64,000 nt of DNA, taken from positions 25,960,501-26,024,500 of the forward strand of contig NC_036447.1 of the NCBI RefSeq assembly GCF_002775205.1, given 5' to 3'. The notes under the pieces were generated by a model. It did no database searches and was not told where the DNA came from. It saw nothing but the letters and a program-made list of their open reading frames with translations. Source of the stretch: Xiphophorus maculatus. Taxonomy: Eukaryota; Chordata; Actinopteri; Cyprinodontiformes; Poeciliidae. The translations under genes were made by a program, and so were the position numbers. This document shows, one piece after another, positions 11,511 through 23,748 of this stretch (its first letter is position 1; each line of letters opens with the position of its first letter).

Positions 11511-12385
11511 GTGGTGGTGCTATCAATTTTGAACAACCTTGGATTGGCGTTTGAGTCACTCGCTGACTTTAGGCCCATCTTACACTCTCACACTCTTTCT
11601 CAACCAAAGTCTTTGAATGGCTCGAACAGATTGTTTGTTGACAGGTGGGCCGGTAAGCAGCTTAAAGGCAACTTTTTCAGTCTCCTTTTAAATCAAACCA
11701 CTCCACAGAAGCAGCTGCTGCTAGATTTAAGTTCTGCCGGGAAATCAGTCTGGGAGAGCTGCGAATGTGAGTTTTTAAAAATGAGCGCTCGGAGATGTGC
11801 TGATAGGCATGGGGTCCATCAAGGGTCTGCACATGGCCCCACTGCTGTTTTCTCTCTGACTTCTGCCTCTTTGTCTCTTTCTAGGTTCTCTGCTGTACCG
11901 ATGACCTGCAGCTATATTCGCTTTTAACCATCGGAAGCGTTGCTGACTTGACAAAACTAGATGTACGTCCATCAAACTAGTGCCTGACAATCTAATAATA
12001 ATTCCCTGCTTCTTAGTAATGAAAAGACAGATTCGATGGTCAGTGTCCCTCTAAAATATCACTATTTGTCCCAAAATCACCCTGAAAATTGACGACTGTC
12101 GTAAGTTGCTTTGAGAAGGTAAAGAACTCGCCCGCATGGTTAGACTTGATGTATGAATAAGGTCCTTTTATCAACGTCGCTAAAATTATGCAGGCATGCT
12201 TTGTAGAGGTATTTAAAGCTACGTTAAAGACCCACTCATTCACTTTATTCTGTGTGCCATAATTCTGTTTTAAATTGTATTGTTTTCTAACAGTATTGTT
12301 TTATTCCGCATTGTTTTTACTTTATCTACTAGTAACTTTTGAGCACATTGTTTGAAAGTGCTTTATAAACTAAGTCATTATTTAG
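11511..12385 (+). mobile_element. Degenerate LINE (L2/CR1-like) remnant
   Basis: Broken reverse-transcriptase pieces in several frames: GVHQGSAHGPTAVFSL (compare GVPQGSVLGPLLFSL) near 11810-11860, DDLQLYS (compare YADDTQLY) near 11900, and FKATLKTHSFTL near 12210-12250. The tail CATTGTTTGAAAGTGCTTTA is typical of this LINE group. It has many frameshifts and stops and is not active. Confidence 0.7.
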
Positions 12386-15063
12386 TCATAACACTTGTAG
12401 TAGCAGTTTAACCCCTTAACAATCTTTTACCCAGGAATATAACCATAATGTGACACAGTAGCCAATTTCTACCAACTAGGGTGCACACAGACCCTAGTTT
12501 ATCCTGTCACACCTAGCAGTGAACAGGACGGATAATCTTGAAAGTTCAGTGTTGGAGAACTGCAGCAAACAGAGCCACCTTGTCTCCATAATAACAATTA
12601 GACTGTACTTGTTTACCAAGTGTTTGTGAGCAACAGCTGGGGCGAATAAAGACCTTTTTATTTATTGTCTTCCCATTACGTAAACATATGAGGTTTGCGT
12701 AACTCCTCTGAGTCATTTCAAGTTGGGTTCTGCGTAAACAAGACAACAAATATGTGTGTATGTGTTAATGCCCACTGTGATGTACGGGGGAGAGTCTGTG
12801 ATGCCGTGGGGCTGGAACCTCGGGTGCGTGGCATCCTAATTATTTTTGAGAACACTGAGGTTTTAAACAAAATCGCCAATGAATATTGATAATGGTTTGT
12901 CTTAGGTCTCTCAGAAGATCATGATCAAACACATTTGGCTAATTGGTTCACGGGATCCAAATTCAAATATGTGTTCTCAAAAGCATATTGTACAAATTAA
13001 TGACGTTACAAACCACTGAAGTGTAAAAACAAGTGTTAAGGAAATATGAGTTTATTCCTAAGGTGTTTCACACCGCAGTAACCAGAGGAGTCAATACAGC
13101 TTGCCTACACTCTACAAATAATGCTGCTGTTACTGCATTAGAACTAGAAGCCCAGAAATGATTGATTTTGGTTGACGTTCAGCTTAAGTATCACCATCTA
13201 TGTGCACAAATTTCTACAAAGGGTTTAGGTGGTAGGAAACGTTGATTTGGGGGAGATTAGTGCTGGTGGAATTCTTTGTATTACAGGAAGAGAAGAAGTC
13301 ATGTTTTATTCCTGGATTCCTAAGCTGACGACACCAGGAAGACTTGAGGGCGCCACTGCGTAATGGATCTATTTTTAGACGCGCTCCTCTCTTACTGTGG
13401 TTGTTATCTCTGCACCAGTTTCTTTTGTTCTGCTGTGGCCCACTTGCTCATGTCAGGTGTTTTTTTCCCCCCTGCTCAGGAGAGATGATATTCTGCCCTG
13501 CTACATCACCGTCGGTGGGGATGGCTGACGGTTTCCTCTGAGCAGAAACACACGAATCTGGACAGAAATGATATTTGTAAATCCCAGGAGTTAATATGTT
13601 CTAAAAAAAAAAAAAAAGAAAGATATCAAGTTATTTATCAAACTTTCACTCAGGACAAGACAGATTATGTCCTCTCAACTTTTCTTTCACAAAATTCTAG
13701 GAAGTTTTTGAAGGCTTTACACTCATGTTTTATTTGGGGAAAGTACATGGAAAGTAATATGTTCCACCATCTCACGATTGTAATGGTGCAGGTCTGAAGC
13801 ATGACTTCCTGTTTGACCTCACATTCTGGTTTTGCAACTGGCATTTTATTTTCAATTAGCAAAGAAAGACGCGCCTCCTGTTTGAAGGCAGTTCCTGTTA
13901 AGCTTTGACAACTAAATCTGTTCCTTATATCCAAACAAGTGGAAGAAATTTCCACTATAAAACATGGTGGTTAACAAGGCAACAGCATGCTGAGAGGAGG
14001 TTTTTCTTCTTTCTTTCTTTTCTTTTTTAGCAGGGACTAGGTAGCTGAAATTAGAGGCCAAATATTTGAAATTGTAGCATAAGTTCACCTTCTAGCATGA
14101 ACATAAGCAATATAACGTAGTCCAGTGTAGTACAATGGTTCAGTCTAAGTCCTGCTGAGGCAAAAAGGTCAGTCTTTTTGCGTGCAAAGGTGCTCCTTAG
14201 CTGTAAATGCAGCAAAAAAGTGTTGACCTGGAAGGTATGTCTAAAAGTTAACCCTACTTTTTTTTTTTTTTCAATTTTTATCCATAAAACATTTTGAAAA
14301 TCACGCCGCGATTCACCTTGGCCAAACACACTGACTTTCAATAAAATACATCGAAGTTTGCGTTTTGTAACACGACCAAACATGGAAAAGTTCAAGAGAT
14401 TCTGCAAGGAATGTAGAAAACTGGATAAATAATTAATTAATAGTAGGTAAATAGTTATAAAATAGTTATATATTAAATAGTAATTAATAGTTTACACTAT
14501 TCCATTAAAACATAGTTCTACCAAATATGTCTTAAGGTGTCTGTATATTCTAAAGACTTGCCTGAGAGTAGAGTTTTTCGTTACACAATTTTGTAGTGTT
14601 ACAATGCGTCAGTTTTTTTTGTTGTTGTTGGTTTGTTTGTTTTTTAACCTGACGTGCAAAATCATAAAAAAAAAAAAAACAATAAATAATCTTATGTTGT
14701 TATGATGGCGGTACTAAAGTAAGAAACCAGAATTATAAAAGGGAATATTTCTAAACAGTAGCTTAAGAAAGGCAATAACGACTTCTTTTTTTTTTTGTTA
14801 AGACATAATGACTGTTCGTAGCTGCAGCTTTTGTTACAGGGTGTTGGGATGGAAGAGGAGGAAACAGGATGAAGACAGGAGGAAGGAATTGGGGACAGCT
14901 TGGGTTGGATTTGAAAGAATAAACCACAGGAACAAAGACAATGGGTGGGACAGGATGCGAAGAAGTGCGGTGAGAAACATGCAGATGGGGATTTAGAGGA
15001 TTTGCTGAGCGTGGCATATTTTTCCCTCCCAATGTATTGTAAACTGATATGCACTGTATTAAA
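12386..15063. other. No gene recognised
   Basis: AT-rich sequence with homopolymer runs (14260, 14670, 14785). No convincing exon on either strand. Confidence 0.5.
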
Positions 15064-15260
15064 ACCTTTTTATTTTTTTCACTCACATTTTCCCCATTGG
15101 CTCAGTTAATGTTTTTAAGTGAGATTTTATGCCACAGACCAACTCAGAGTAGTGTATATGTCAAAGACGAGGGGAAAATATGTTTTTGAAGTATTCACAA
15201 ATAAAAATCTGATGGGTGATGTGAACATCAACTTGGCTTGTCTAGAGACTGAAATTTCTG
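15064..15260. mobile_element. Tc1-like leader fragment
   Basis: CACAGACCAACTCAGAGTAG and ACAAATAAAAATCTGATGGG match the leader region of the Tc1-like copies elsewhere in this window. There is no transposase sequence. Confidence 0.45.
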
Positions 15261-15650
15261 AAAATGGAGGCTGGTGATCAGAGGCTGTGATGAGCAGCCA
15301 AAAGGAAAAGGACAACGAAAATTAAACTCTGTCCAGATTCTGTAAAAAATAAAAATGAAATAAATTAAATGTACATTTCAATACTAATATTGTCATATTC
15401 TATGTTTTAGGGTTCTGCAATAAACACATTCAAAATAAAAAAAGAGAGAAAAACAACTTTATCTTTAAAAAATAAAGGCTGCATACTGACTGCTGGCAGC
15501 CATTTAGTTGCCTATTTATGTTGTATTTCAAGTGTAAACATTTTAACTAACTCATTTCTGAATTTCTTTTTCCGTTCTTACCGATTTTTCCCCCCTTCAT
15601 GCCTGTTTTTCCGGAGTTTGGTAATATCTAAAGGTAGGATAAACTTCAGT

Positions 15651-15785
15651 GAAGGCTTTACTCTCATGTAAAGCCTTCATTGTGGCTTTACAATGTCATT
15701 GTGTTACGTAGGTGCGTTTAATTTACATGTACGTGTCAGGAGAGGGGGGCGGACGTCTGCTTGTGCCTCAGCCGTGCGCATGCGC
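15651..15785 (+). promoter_or_regulatory. stx10: stx10 proximal promoter with NRF1-type site
   Basis: The palindromic TGCGCATGCGC (15775-15785) matches the NRF1 consensus and lies 23 nt before the stx10 ATG, in a short GC-rich patch without a TATA box. Upstream is a perfect 10-bp inverted repeat, GAAGGCTTTA (15651-15660) and TAAAGCCTTC (15669-15678), with an 8-nt loop. The transcription start is not determinable here. Confidence 0.5.
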
Positions 15786-15808
15786 TAGGCTCACAGAGGA
15801 AGGAAGCA

Positions 15809-18800
15809 ATGTCGATAGAGGACCCGTTTTTCGTCGTAAAGGGGTGAGAAATAAGCAAAAAAGAAACCGAAAAGCTGTTTTTCGTGAAGACGTTTACTTA
15901 TAAATGCAAACTATTACTAATAATAATCCGCACAATGACTCTTCGGGGTACTTTTACGGAAGTTATGTCAGAAGAATTAGCACGGAGCTAGCTGTAACTA
16001 GCTAGCTTGTATACACACACAGCGGCGCAGGGATAGTTTATGTGCTTATGCTTGCGAATGTTATTAAAAGACACGCTTAACATGACGTGGTTCGTTTTTG
16101 TTTTACTTGGCTTGAAATGTAATTACCCTGGCTGCTGCGAGTGAGTGTGGTGAAGTGATTTTTTTTTTTAACTAGAGGCGGATCTGTACGCAGCCAAGTG
16201 TCTATGGAGGGTGCAGTTAATCACATATGTTCCGCATTGTAACGCTTGTGTCATGTGTGTCTTTGGTTTCCAGGGAGGTGCAGAAGGCCCTGTCTCGCGC
16301 TCGGGGTCTGTTTGATCGATGGGAAGAACTCTTACAGGAGGGGACACAGGTGAGCTGTTCTTGAGAGAGTAGTTGTGGATGGTCATGTTGTAAGCAGGAA
16401 GGGTCTCTGACAGCAGTCAGTCTTGCAACCACTCTGAAGAAGCCTCTGACCAAAGACTGTTGCTGCATGACAGATTCATGACTTGTCGTGACATGCTAAC
16501 AGCTCACTATAGGGGCAGCCGGGACGATATTCCACAGTAACATGTCCAGGTCGACACCAGCACTGCTAATCCATCTCATTTGCGTTTGCCATTCCTGTTT
16601 AAGAGTGTATTCACACCTGACACACTCGGTTCACTTTAAATGGACTGTCGGTCTGGACCTTTGGTGCAGGTGTGAATACACTCCAGCGAATTCTTCTGTG
16701 GACCATGCAATTGGACCAACACATGCTTTTTGACTTAGTCTCAGTCTGATTCCAAACAAATTGTGGTGTGGTTTGCCTCTGGTGTAAACACAGGCCGCCC
16801 TCTGAACCAGTTGTGGGAAATATTCATCTATTTGGACTTCACGAGCCACCGTTGCTGGGCATTATAGTAAAAACAAGGCCTTCAGTGTCGCTAGTGCTAC
16901 TGCTGTATGTGCTGAAATTGTTCCTGATCCGGCATTTTCTGCCTGCGTGTTGTGTGTCTGTTAGAAACGCGCATTTACCAAAATTAGAAATATCCCGATG
17001 CACAAAATGTGCTTAATGAGCCACTCATGAGATTCCAAATGGTATCACAGTTGTAATACCAGGACCCAAATGCAGCAAGCTGGACTTCTGTGTTTGATTT
17101 TTTTCAGGTCTGTGATTTTACAAATTGTTGTCCGCTTGTAAAAAAAAAAAAAAGTACAATGTGAAAGCAAACTGCACCAAACGAGAGAAAACAAAAGTTA
17201 ACTTTTGGTCCGACCCAAACAAGCACATAGTTGTATCGAATAGTTGGGCAGAGAGGAGTTGGAGGCTTGCCCATTATGATTGTCAGAAGCGATGGTTCAA
17301 ATGTTCTCTTTCACTCTCTGCTCTTTGGTCCTGCTCTACATCCATGAAACAATGACGGGTTGCATTGAATTTAATTTAGGGTTGTCAATGTAGAAAAGAT
17401 TTAATACAAACGCACAAAACACCTTCAGCTTTTTCTTTGTGTTAAAAAAATGTCGTGTTGGAATCAGGTGTCATTTTCCTTTCTATTTCATACTTGTGCA
17501 TGACTTTGTGTTCATTCATGGCATTAAACCGTTGCAAAATACATAGAAGAATGTATTATTATTATTTTTTAAAAAATGAGAAAATGGTGACCCGTTTTAA
17601 AAAAAATCTGGTTGTGTTTTTCATCAGTTTTCTTTGTCTTTTAGAGGAACCTGTAGTATCTGTCACAATTGCACCAGAAATTCGGAGTTTTAAAACATTG
17701 TGTAGCCGTTTGGTTGGTGAGCATTGGTGTCGGTGGTCTCAGGTAAGCCGAGATGAGCTGGACTGGAGTGCCAATGAGCTGAGGAACTGTCTGAGGGCCA
17801 TCGATTGGGACCTGGAGGACCTCAGTGAAACCATCAGTATCCTTTAAATCCAGAACCTCGCACATTACTAGATATACTACTAGACATGGAGAAACATATT
17901 ATGAGGTACTCACAAATGTTATATGTAAACATGTAGTATATATATATATTTTTAACAGATATAATAGTCTTTCTGCTTTATATATGTGTTTAAATGAAAC
18001 ACCAATTATGTCAGCTGCTATAGATTCTCAGGAGTAGGTCGTCTCTTATATAAAAAATAATCATTTTATTCGAGGACGCGCCTCAAAAAACTGGTTCAGA
18101 AACCAGACTGATATTGTTCTTAAAAGTTATGCTTATTGGAGCATAATTGCTTGAGAAACAACTTTCTCTGGCATTTTTGAAACAAAAGGAAGGCTTAATG
18201 TAATATGTCGAAATGTAAACTTTTTCAGGCATTTTTGATAGGTCCTTAACTGGTTCAGGCATTGTGGAGTCAAATCCCGGGAAGTTCCGGCTGGGCGACA
18301 ATGAACTTCAGGAGAGGAGAGACTTTGTGGAGCGCACCAGGAAGTCGGTTCAGGTAACTTCATCGCTACAAATTTGTCTGTAGAACCTCTGCAGTCTCAT
18401 TTGAATGGATGTTAGTGAGATTTGTGTGTCCTCATTTATCCACCCATACGTTTCTTGTTCAAAGAGTGATAAATTATTAAATAAAGTCTAGTACTTGTCC
18501 ATCAAAAGTTAGCTTAAAAGGGCAGAAAACTGTCTGGAGAACTTGTAGAAACCCTGGAGTTTAGTACGTTGAAAATACACTTATTTTTAGATGTTCTTGT
18601 TTAGATGTTATGTAAATGTCTTTATTTTTACATGTGTGTGCAAACGTCGTCTCTTGGTCAAATTTGTGGCTACTTTCAAAGCAGACGATCACCTTCGATG
18701 GGGTCGCCATGACCAAAAAAGAGAACTGCACCAGCTGCAATTTTTTTAGTAATTTTTAAGTATTGCCAATAAAACACACTGACTTGAGCTGCACAGCACT

Positions 18801-21800
18801 TTTGTGTTTTTACAGTAAGCAGCCCCGAGTTCTCGATACACGTCACTTTATTTGTTTTCACATCTGTTGAGGAACTCTTTACCTAAATAAAGAAAAGAAA
18901 ATGTGATTCGGCTTTGAGAACCACTCAAAAGTAGAGCAACCATTTCTAAAATAGATCTGAGGAGAACAAAGTCATTTGAGACAAAGGAGACAACTTTCAG
19001 AGAGGAGCTTAGTACTGGTTTTACTGGGACAACAGAGAGAAAACTCTCATGAACAAAACTTTTGAACTGAGGCAAACTCTTAAAATGATTGCTGTGTTGC
19101 TATTCGTGGAATAATGGAAAAATGTTTCCTTGCAGGAGATGAAAGATGAACTGTCCAGCCCGTCCGCTGTGGAACGGGCAGAGAAGAAGAACAGACAGGT
19201 CAGCGCTTCCTTTAAAAGACCAAACAATCCACAGATTTCTCCGGGGATTGTTAAGAACGACGCAGCTTTGTTTCTCTCCTGTGTTATTTTTGCCTATTTG
19301 GATCTTACGTGCGTTTGTTCTGGGCCTGCTGGCTTTAAAGGAACAGGACCGCTCGACTGGACTGGAGGCTCACCTGGTGTCGGCCAACTCCAGGTACATT
19401 CAGGAGCAGCAGGAGCAGCAGCAGGTAAAGGAAGAGGCTGAATGGAGGCGCGGGCAACGTGAAGGGCGAGTAGAAGGGAATATTTGAAGGAAGAATTAGA
19501 TGCAGAGCAGAGAACGGAGGGTTAAAGTTTTTATCAAGTCGACGTTTCTATAACTTAAAACATTTGTGGAAAGTGCACATTGGACATAAAAGAATCAACT
19601 ATTTGTTTAAACTTTAGCTTTAATAACATAAAGCTACATAAGTTTTGAAGTTTAATCAATAATACTTTTATAACAAATTCATGTCAGATCATGATTTCTT
19701 GATCAATGTCAAGTTGTCATAACGAAGACATTTTGAATAATGTCAACTATGTATTAAAAGTGTCATGATTTACCGAATGACACTTTATGACAACAGTCAT
19801 GAATATTCATGAAGACTTGCTCATGATCATGACGGCGTCCTGACGGCCTTATTCACAACCCGTCTAATAAAGTGTTACCCATTTTTTTCCCAAAAGTGCA
19901 AAAAAAAGATCATTTATCAATATTTATCAATTATCAAAATAAAATATTTTTGGAGGCAGAGTTTGAAAAACGACAAAAATAGAATTTCAAGAGGAAATGT
20001 GAAACCGATGCGTCAACCTTACCATACTGATGCCAAATGGGTATCAATATTCTAGATATTGTGGATCGATTCGCCCACCTTTATCTCACAGATACGGTCA
20101 TTCTGAGGTTCTAAAAAAAAAAATATCACCATACTTTTCATTTTATTATTTTTTAAAATCAGTTTCTGTGCCATTACATGTGAAACTTAAGGAGATTTGT
20201 GAACTCTTTATGTAACAGCATACACAGTATTTTATACAAAAGGTAACCCAACTTAAAAGAAAACCAGCCCTTCCTGATTCATATTTTTGACATTGATCTT
20301 TTCTTTTTTTTATTACTAAGAGATGTTATCAAAGGTATCACACAGAGGGAGAAAAAGATGAGTAAAGGACGTGGGACTAACTCTGCGGGTTAAAGATCTG
20401 CTTCTGCTTTCACGCTGTGAATGAAGTGAAGGATTCCTTTCAGCGTCAGACTGAATTAGATGGGGGCTTTTTTTTTTTGTTCTTCTTGTGGTGTGGGTTG
20501 ACAGAGGTGTTCAACAATTCAAGCGTGTCATCATTCCACTTCCTGTAAGCCTGTAGTAAAGTCAGAGATGAATTAGAAAGAAATGCTGCTCGTCCTTTAC
20601 GCAGTGAATGTAGTTTCTGAACTGAATCAGAACTTGTATTGCTATTTTTTCCAGGGACAAAGAAAAAGATTTGAATAAAATACCTACATCACCTTATGAT
20701 GAGCTCTTAGTTCACAGTTATGTGCGGGAGTTTGGGGAAAGGCGACTGTAGAAGGTTGCTAAAGTAAACATCCTGGAAGCGGATGTTAGTCAGTGGTGAG
20801 ACTGAAACGTGTGTGTGTGTGTGTGTGTGTGTAGCTGATCATACAGGAGCAGGATGAGCAGCTGGAGTTGGTGTCGGGAAGCATCAGAGTGCTCAAAGAC
20901 ATGTCTGGACGTATCGGAGACGAGCTCGACGAGCAGGCCGTGTGAGTCCTCCTGACTACAGAATGCTGCTCATCTGGATGGTTTCCACTTTCTCAAGAAT
21001 TTGTTTAATTTTACTGTAAACTAACTTTAACCAAATAACCAGCTGCAATGTGATCCAGCTAGGAAAATCTAAAGATTGTTTCTTCTTCTTGGTATATTTA
21101 AATTGGAGTACCTGCAAAAGGAAAGCTCCAGATTAGGTGTATGCATTAAAGATTCTGTCCATTGTTATAAACTGGTAAAAACAGATGAATTATTTTTTTC
21201 ATTTATTTTAATGAAGCAGCCTTATGGTTGTGATCGATAGTTAATTATTCGTATCAGGAGCAGAGGTGAATTCTTGGACATTGCTAATATTTTCTACCCC
21301 AACATGATTGATCAGACACGAAGCAGCAGGTGAGCTGTAGTAACTTCCACAGTGGGTGTTGATGCAGCACAATCTGTTGGCATATAAGAAAATAAGTTCT
21401 TAGTTTCCAACCAGTCGGATTAAGTTTGCTCAATTCTGCTCACAACCAGATTTCTGTGCTGGCTCCTTTCACATATTTGTGTTTTGACATCATTCGGTTT
21501 AGTTTGTTTATCTGGTCTCCTTTTGTTTTAGCATGTTGGGGGATTTTGGAGATGAGATGGACCAGACGTCATCCCGCATGGATTCGGTCCTGAAGAAGCT
21601 GGAGAAGGTTTCTCACATGACCAGCAGTAAGCAAACACATTTACTGGCCGTCTTCTTGGGGTTCGGGAAGCCGTTCTCCCAAAACAATCTATTTTACGGC
21701 GTTTGACTCTGTCCCTCGAGACTCGAGGTTGATCTTCAAGTAGTTCCTATCGGGCTTTTCCAGACTCAAACCACACATTTTTTAATATTTAAATACAAAG

Positions 21801-22514
21801 ATTTTCTACGAAATTATGGCAAAGTTCTGAATTAAGCTGACTCTACATAAGGAACCTCAAAATACTGAAAGATGGCATAAAGGAGGGAAGGGAGAGAGGG
21901 AGGATACAAGAAAAGAAAGTTAAAAAGGGACAGAAGGATGAAAGAACAAACGACAGGCCAGGAGGAATGACACAGTGACGGATAGAAAAAAGGAAGGGCA
22001 TAAAAAAGAAAGGACACACTGAACAAATGAGGGAATCAAGGGAAAACAAAATATAAAGGGGAGGACACAAACAAGGAAGGACATGAGGATAAAAAGGGAA
22101 GACCAGGGGGGAGAGCAGGGAAAGAAGGGAGGAAAGATTTGAAGGAAAGAGAGAAACAAGGAGAGAAAGAAAGGGCGCAACGAAAGGAAAGAGGAACCAA
22201 GACATAAAGGTTTCCTTCAGGAAGAAAGGAAGGAAATACACAAACCTTTACACATTGAGATGGGAATAAAAGGTGGGAATATAAATATGTTACATTTATT
22301 TTTTCCATGGCAAATCAGACCAGGAAAAAAAAGTCCGATTTAATTCTATACTTTTCTAGACCACATTGAAACCATGAGGAAAGCAAAATCCAGCAGACTA
22401 TAGCAATAGTTTTTTTCCCCTCTGCTGCCCCCTCCAGGTCGGAGACAGTGGTGCGCCATCGGCGTGCTGGTCGCCATCATGATTGTCGTCCTCATCCTCT
22501 TCTTTGCTCTCTGA
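15809..22514 (+). CDS. stx10: Syntaxin 10 (syntaxin 6/10-type t-SNARE), nine coding exons
   Basis: Coding exons: 15809-15843, 16274-16349, 17743-17836, 18259-18353, 19136-19198, 19341-19424, 20835-20941, 21532-21626 and 22438-22514. All introns are GT-AG, the phases agree throughout, and the sum is 726 nt (241 residues plus stop). The protein starts [20 protein letters not shown], as syntaxins 6 and 10 do. An N-terminal helical domain covers about residues 1-105 ([24 protein letters not shown]). The Qc-SNARE motif covers about 150-215, with [12 protein letters not shown] and layer-zero Gln183 in [15 protein letters not shown] leads into a C-terminal membrane anchor at about 222-241. The family acts at the trans-Golgi and endosomes in vesicle fusion. 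Stx10 rather than stx6 is chosen for synteny with ier2 and nacc1 and for the short exon 6 linker; the two paralogues are hard to separate by sequence alone. Confidence 0.93.
16604..16682. repeat. Short inverted-repeat element in stx10 intron 2
   Basis: AGTGTATTCACACCTG (16604-16619) and its exact reverse complement CAGGTGTGAATACACT (16667-16682) enclose 47 nt. The flanking sequence (accepting words such as GGACC, TTGGTGCAGG and GGTGTAAACACA to about 16800) resembles patches near 35940-36200 and 44130-44190, so this is probably a degenerate MITE family. Confidence 0.55.
19640..19882. repeat. Probable DNA-transposon fragment in stx10 intron 6
   Basis: Repeated TGTCATGA and ATGATCATGAC words end in TAATAAAGTGTTACCC, a right-end sequence I recall as common in fish repeats. 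The left end is not clear. It sits in the 1.4-kb intron between exons 6 and 7, which otherwise contains only AT-rich sequence and a (TG)n run ending at 20832, next to the exon 7 acceptor. Confidence 0.35.
21258..21329 (+). CDS. Candidate 72-nt cassette exon of stx10
   Basis: Between stx10 exons 7 and 8 lies an open 72-nt segment with an acceptor (GTATCAG, ending 21257) and a consensus donor (GTGAGC from 21330). Its phase (2 in, 2 out) equals that of the junction it sits in, so inclusion would add 24 residues ([16 protein letters not shown] then IDQTRSS) without a frameshift. The end, MIDQTRSSR, resembles the MDQTSSRMD of exon 8. The polypyrimidine tract is weak. It may be an alternative exon, a relic duplication or chance. 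Confidence 0.2.
21843..22262. repeat. Polypurine tract in stx10 intron 8
   Basis: About 420 nt in which the plus strand is overwhelmingly A and G, in irregular GGGA/AAGG/GAAA units. Several long minus-strand frames rich in Phe, Ser, Leu and Pro arise from this composition and are not genes. Confidence 0.8.
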
Positions 22515-23748
22515 AGACCTTTGACCTCTTGACGATGTTCACCTGTCAGGATGAATGGACAGAAAACGATGGAAAGAAGAATGACTCCTCTTCCTTTCCC
22601 TCCTAAAATCACTCCTTTTACTCACACCGAGGAGAAAACTGCGAGCTGCACTGGAAGGTTAGGACGTAATTCTCAGATCTGCTTTTAAACGGATCTGGTG
22701 GAAAGAAGAAGAACTTCGAGAGAACGCCGGAGGTGTTATGTTTGTCATATTTGTGCGTCGCAATTATTGATGCTAAGTGTTGGGCTAAAAACACAAATCC
22801 GCACATTTTCATGCTTCTGGAGATTATGTAGAGCAGTCACTGAGAACGGAGACACTCGTGGAGGTACTTTGGTAAAATGTTTTAAGTATTAAATTCATTA
22901 CAATCTGTCTCTTGGTGTTTTAACCCAACACAAAGAGTGGCGGGCTGTTGCCTTAAATATATTTTTATACTATTTTTGAACCGTGCGTCATGTTCATGTG
23001 CCTACCTGCTAATTAGAATGACAAGTTATCTGCAAATGATCAGTTAAGCTACCGGGCCTGGGGCAGCCTCGGTCACAGCCACGTCTTGTCGAAAAGGAAA
23101 GCATAACTGAAAACACTGATTTTAAAAAACAAAACAAAAAGGAGAGAGAGAGATGCACTTCACGTTTGGTGTGGAAACGAACGGATTCCTGCAGAAAACC
23201 GTTTTATTTCCCGCCCTGAAAGAGGCCGGGTGAAGCGGGGGCTGCCGCCACGCGCCTCCGCAACGCCATCAGACGTTAACTGGCGCGATTGGCCGGGGCT
23301 TCGTTACTCTCGCTGGCTGATGAGAGACGGCCTTGGCTCGGAGCGAATGGGTTCGCCTCTTTTATTTAAAAGCGTCTGCTAATTGCGGAGAGAAATGGTT
23401 GCTGGGCAAGATGCTTCTTTGTGCGGGCCTGAGTTAGGCTCACGGCGCCCTCTGCTGGATGCTGAGGGGTTTTGTTGTTTTGTCTGTTCAGGCGACACTA
23501 AGGCGTGCTGAAGTGCTGTACCCTAACCACAATGCTTTAATGTGCGTGTGTGTGTGTGTGTTTTGAAAGTAAATTCATTTTCCTGTACTGTCTTCTGTAG
23601 GTTAAATTTTTGTTTTTAACTCAAATCCAAATGTCTTAATCTGAAATTGTTGGGGTCTGTGTTCTGAGGAAAAACAAACTTGCATACCATTTGTCCACAA
23701 CTGGGTCAGGATACATTATTCTCTATGAAGTTTTGGCTTGATAATAAA
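22515..23748 (+). other. stx10: stx10 3' UTR and candidate poly(A) signal
   Basis: Non-coding sequence after the stx10 stop. The first canonical AATAAA on this strand is at 23743-23748, which would give a 3' UTR of about 1.2 kb. A GC-rich patch at 23210-23470 has no convincing reading frame. A short (GT)n run lies near 23545-23560. Confidence 0.45.

Noticed and set aside
21843..22241. 132-codon minus-strand frame rich in Phe, Ser, Leu and Pro
   Set aside because: It is the complement of a polypurine intronic tract; overlapping frames with the same composition exist in all three minus-strand phases.
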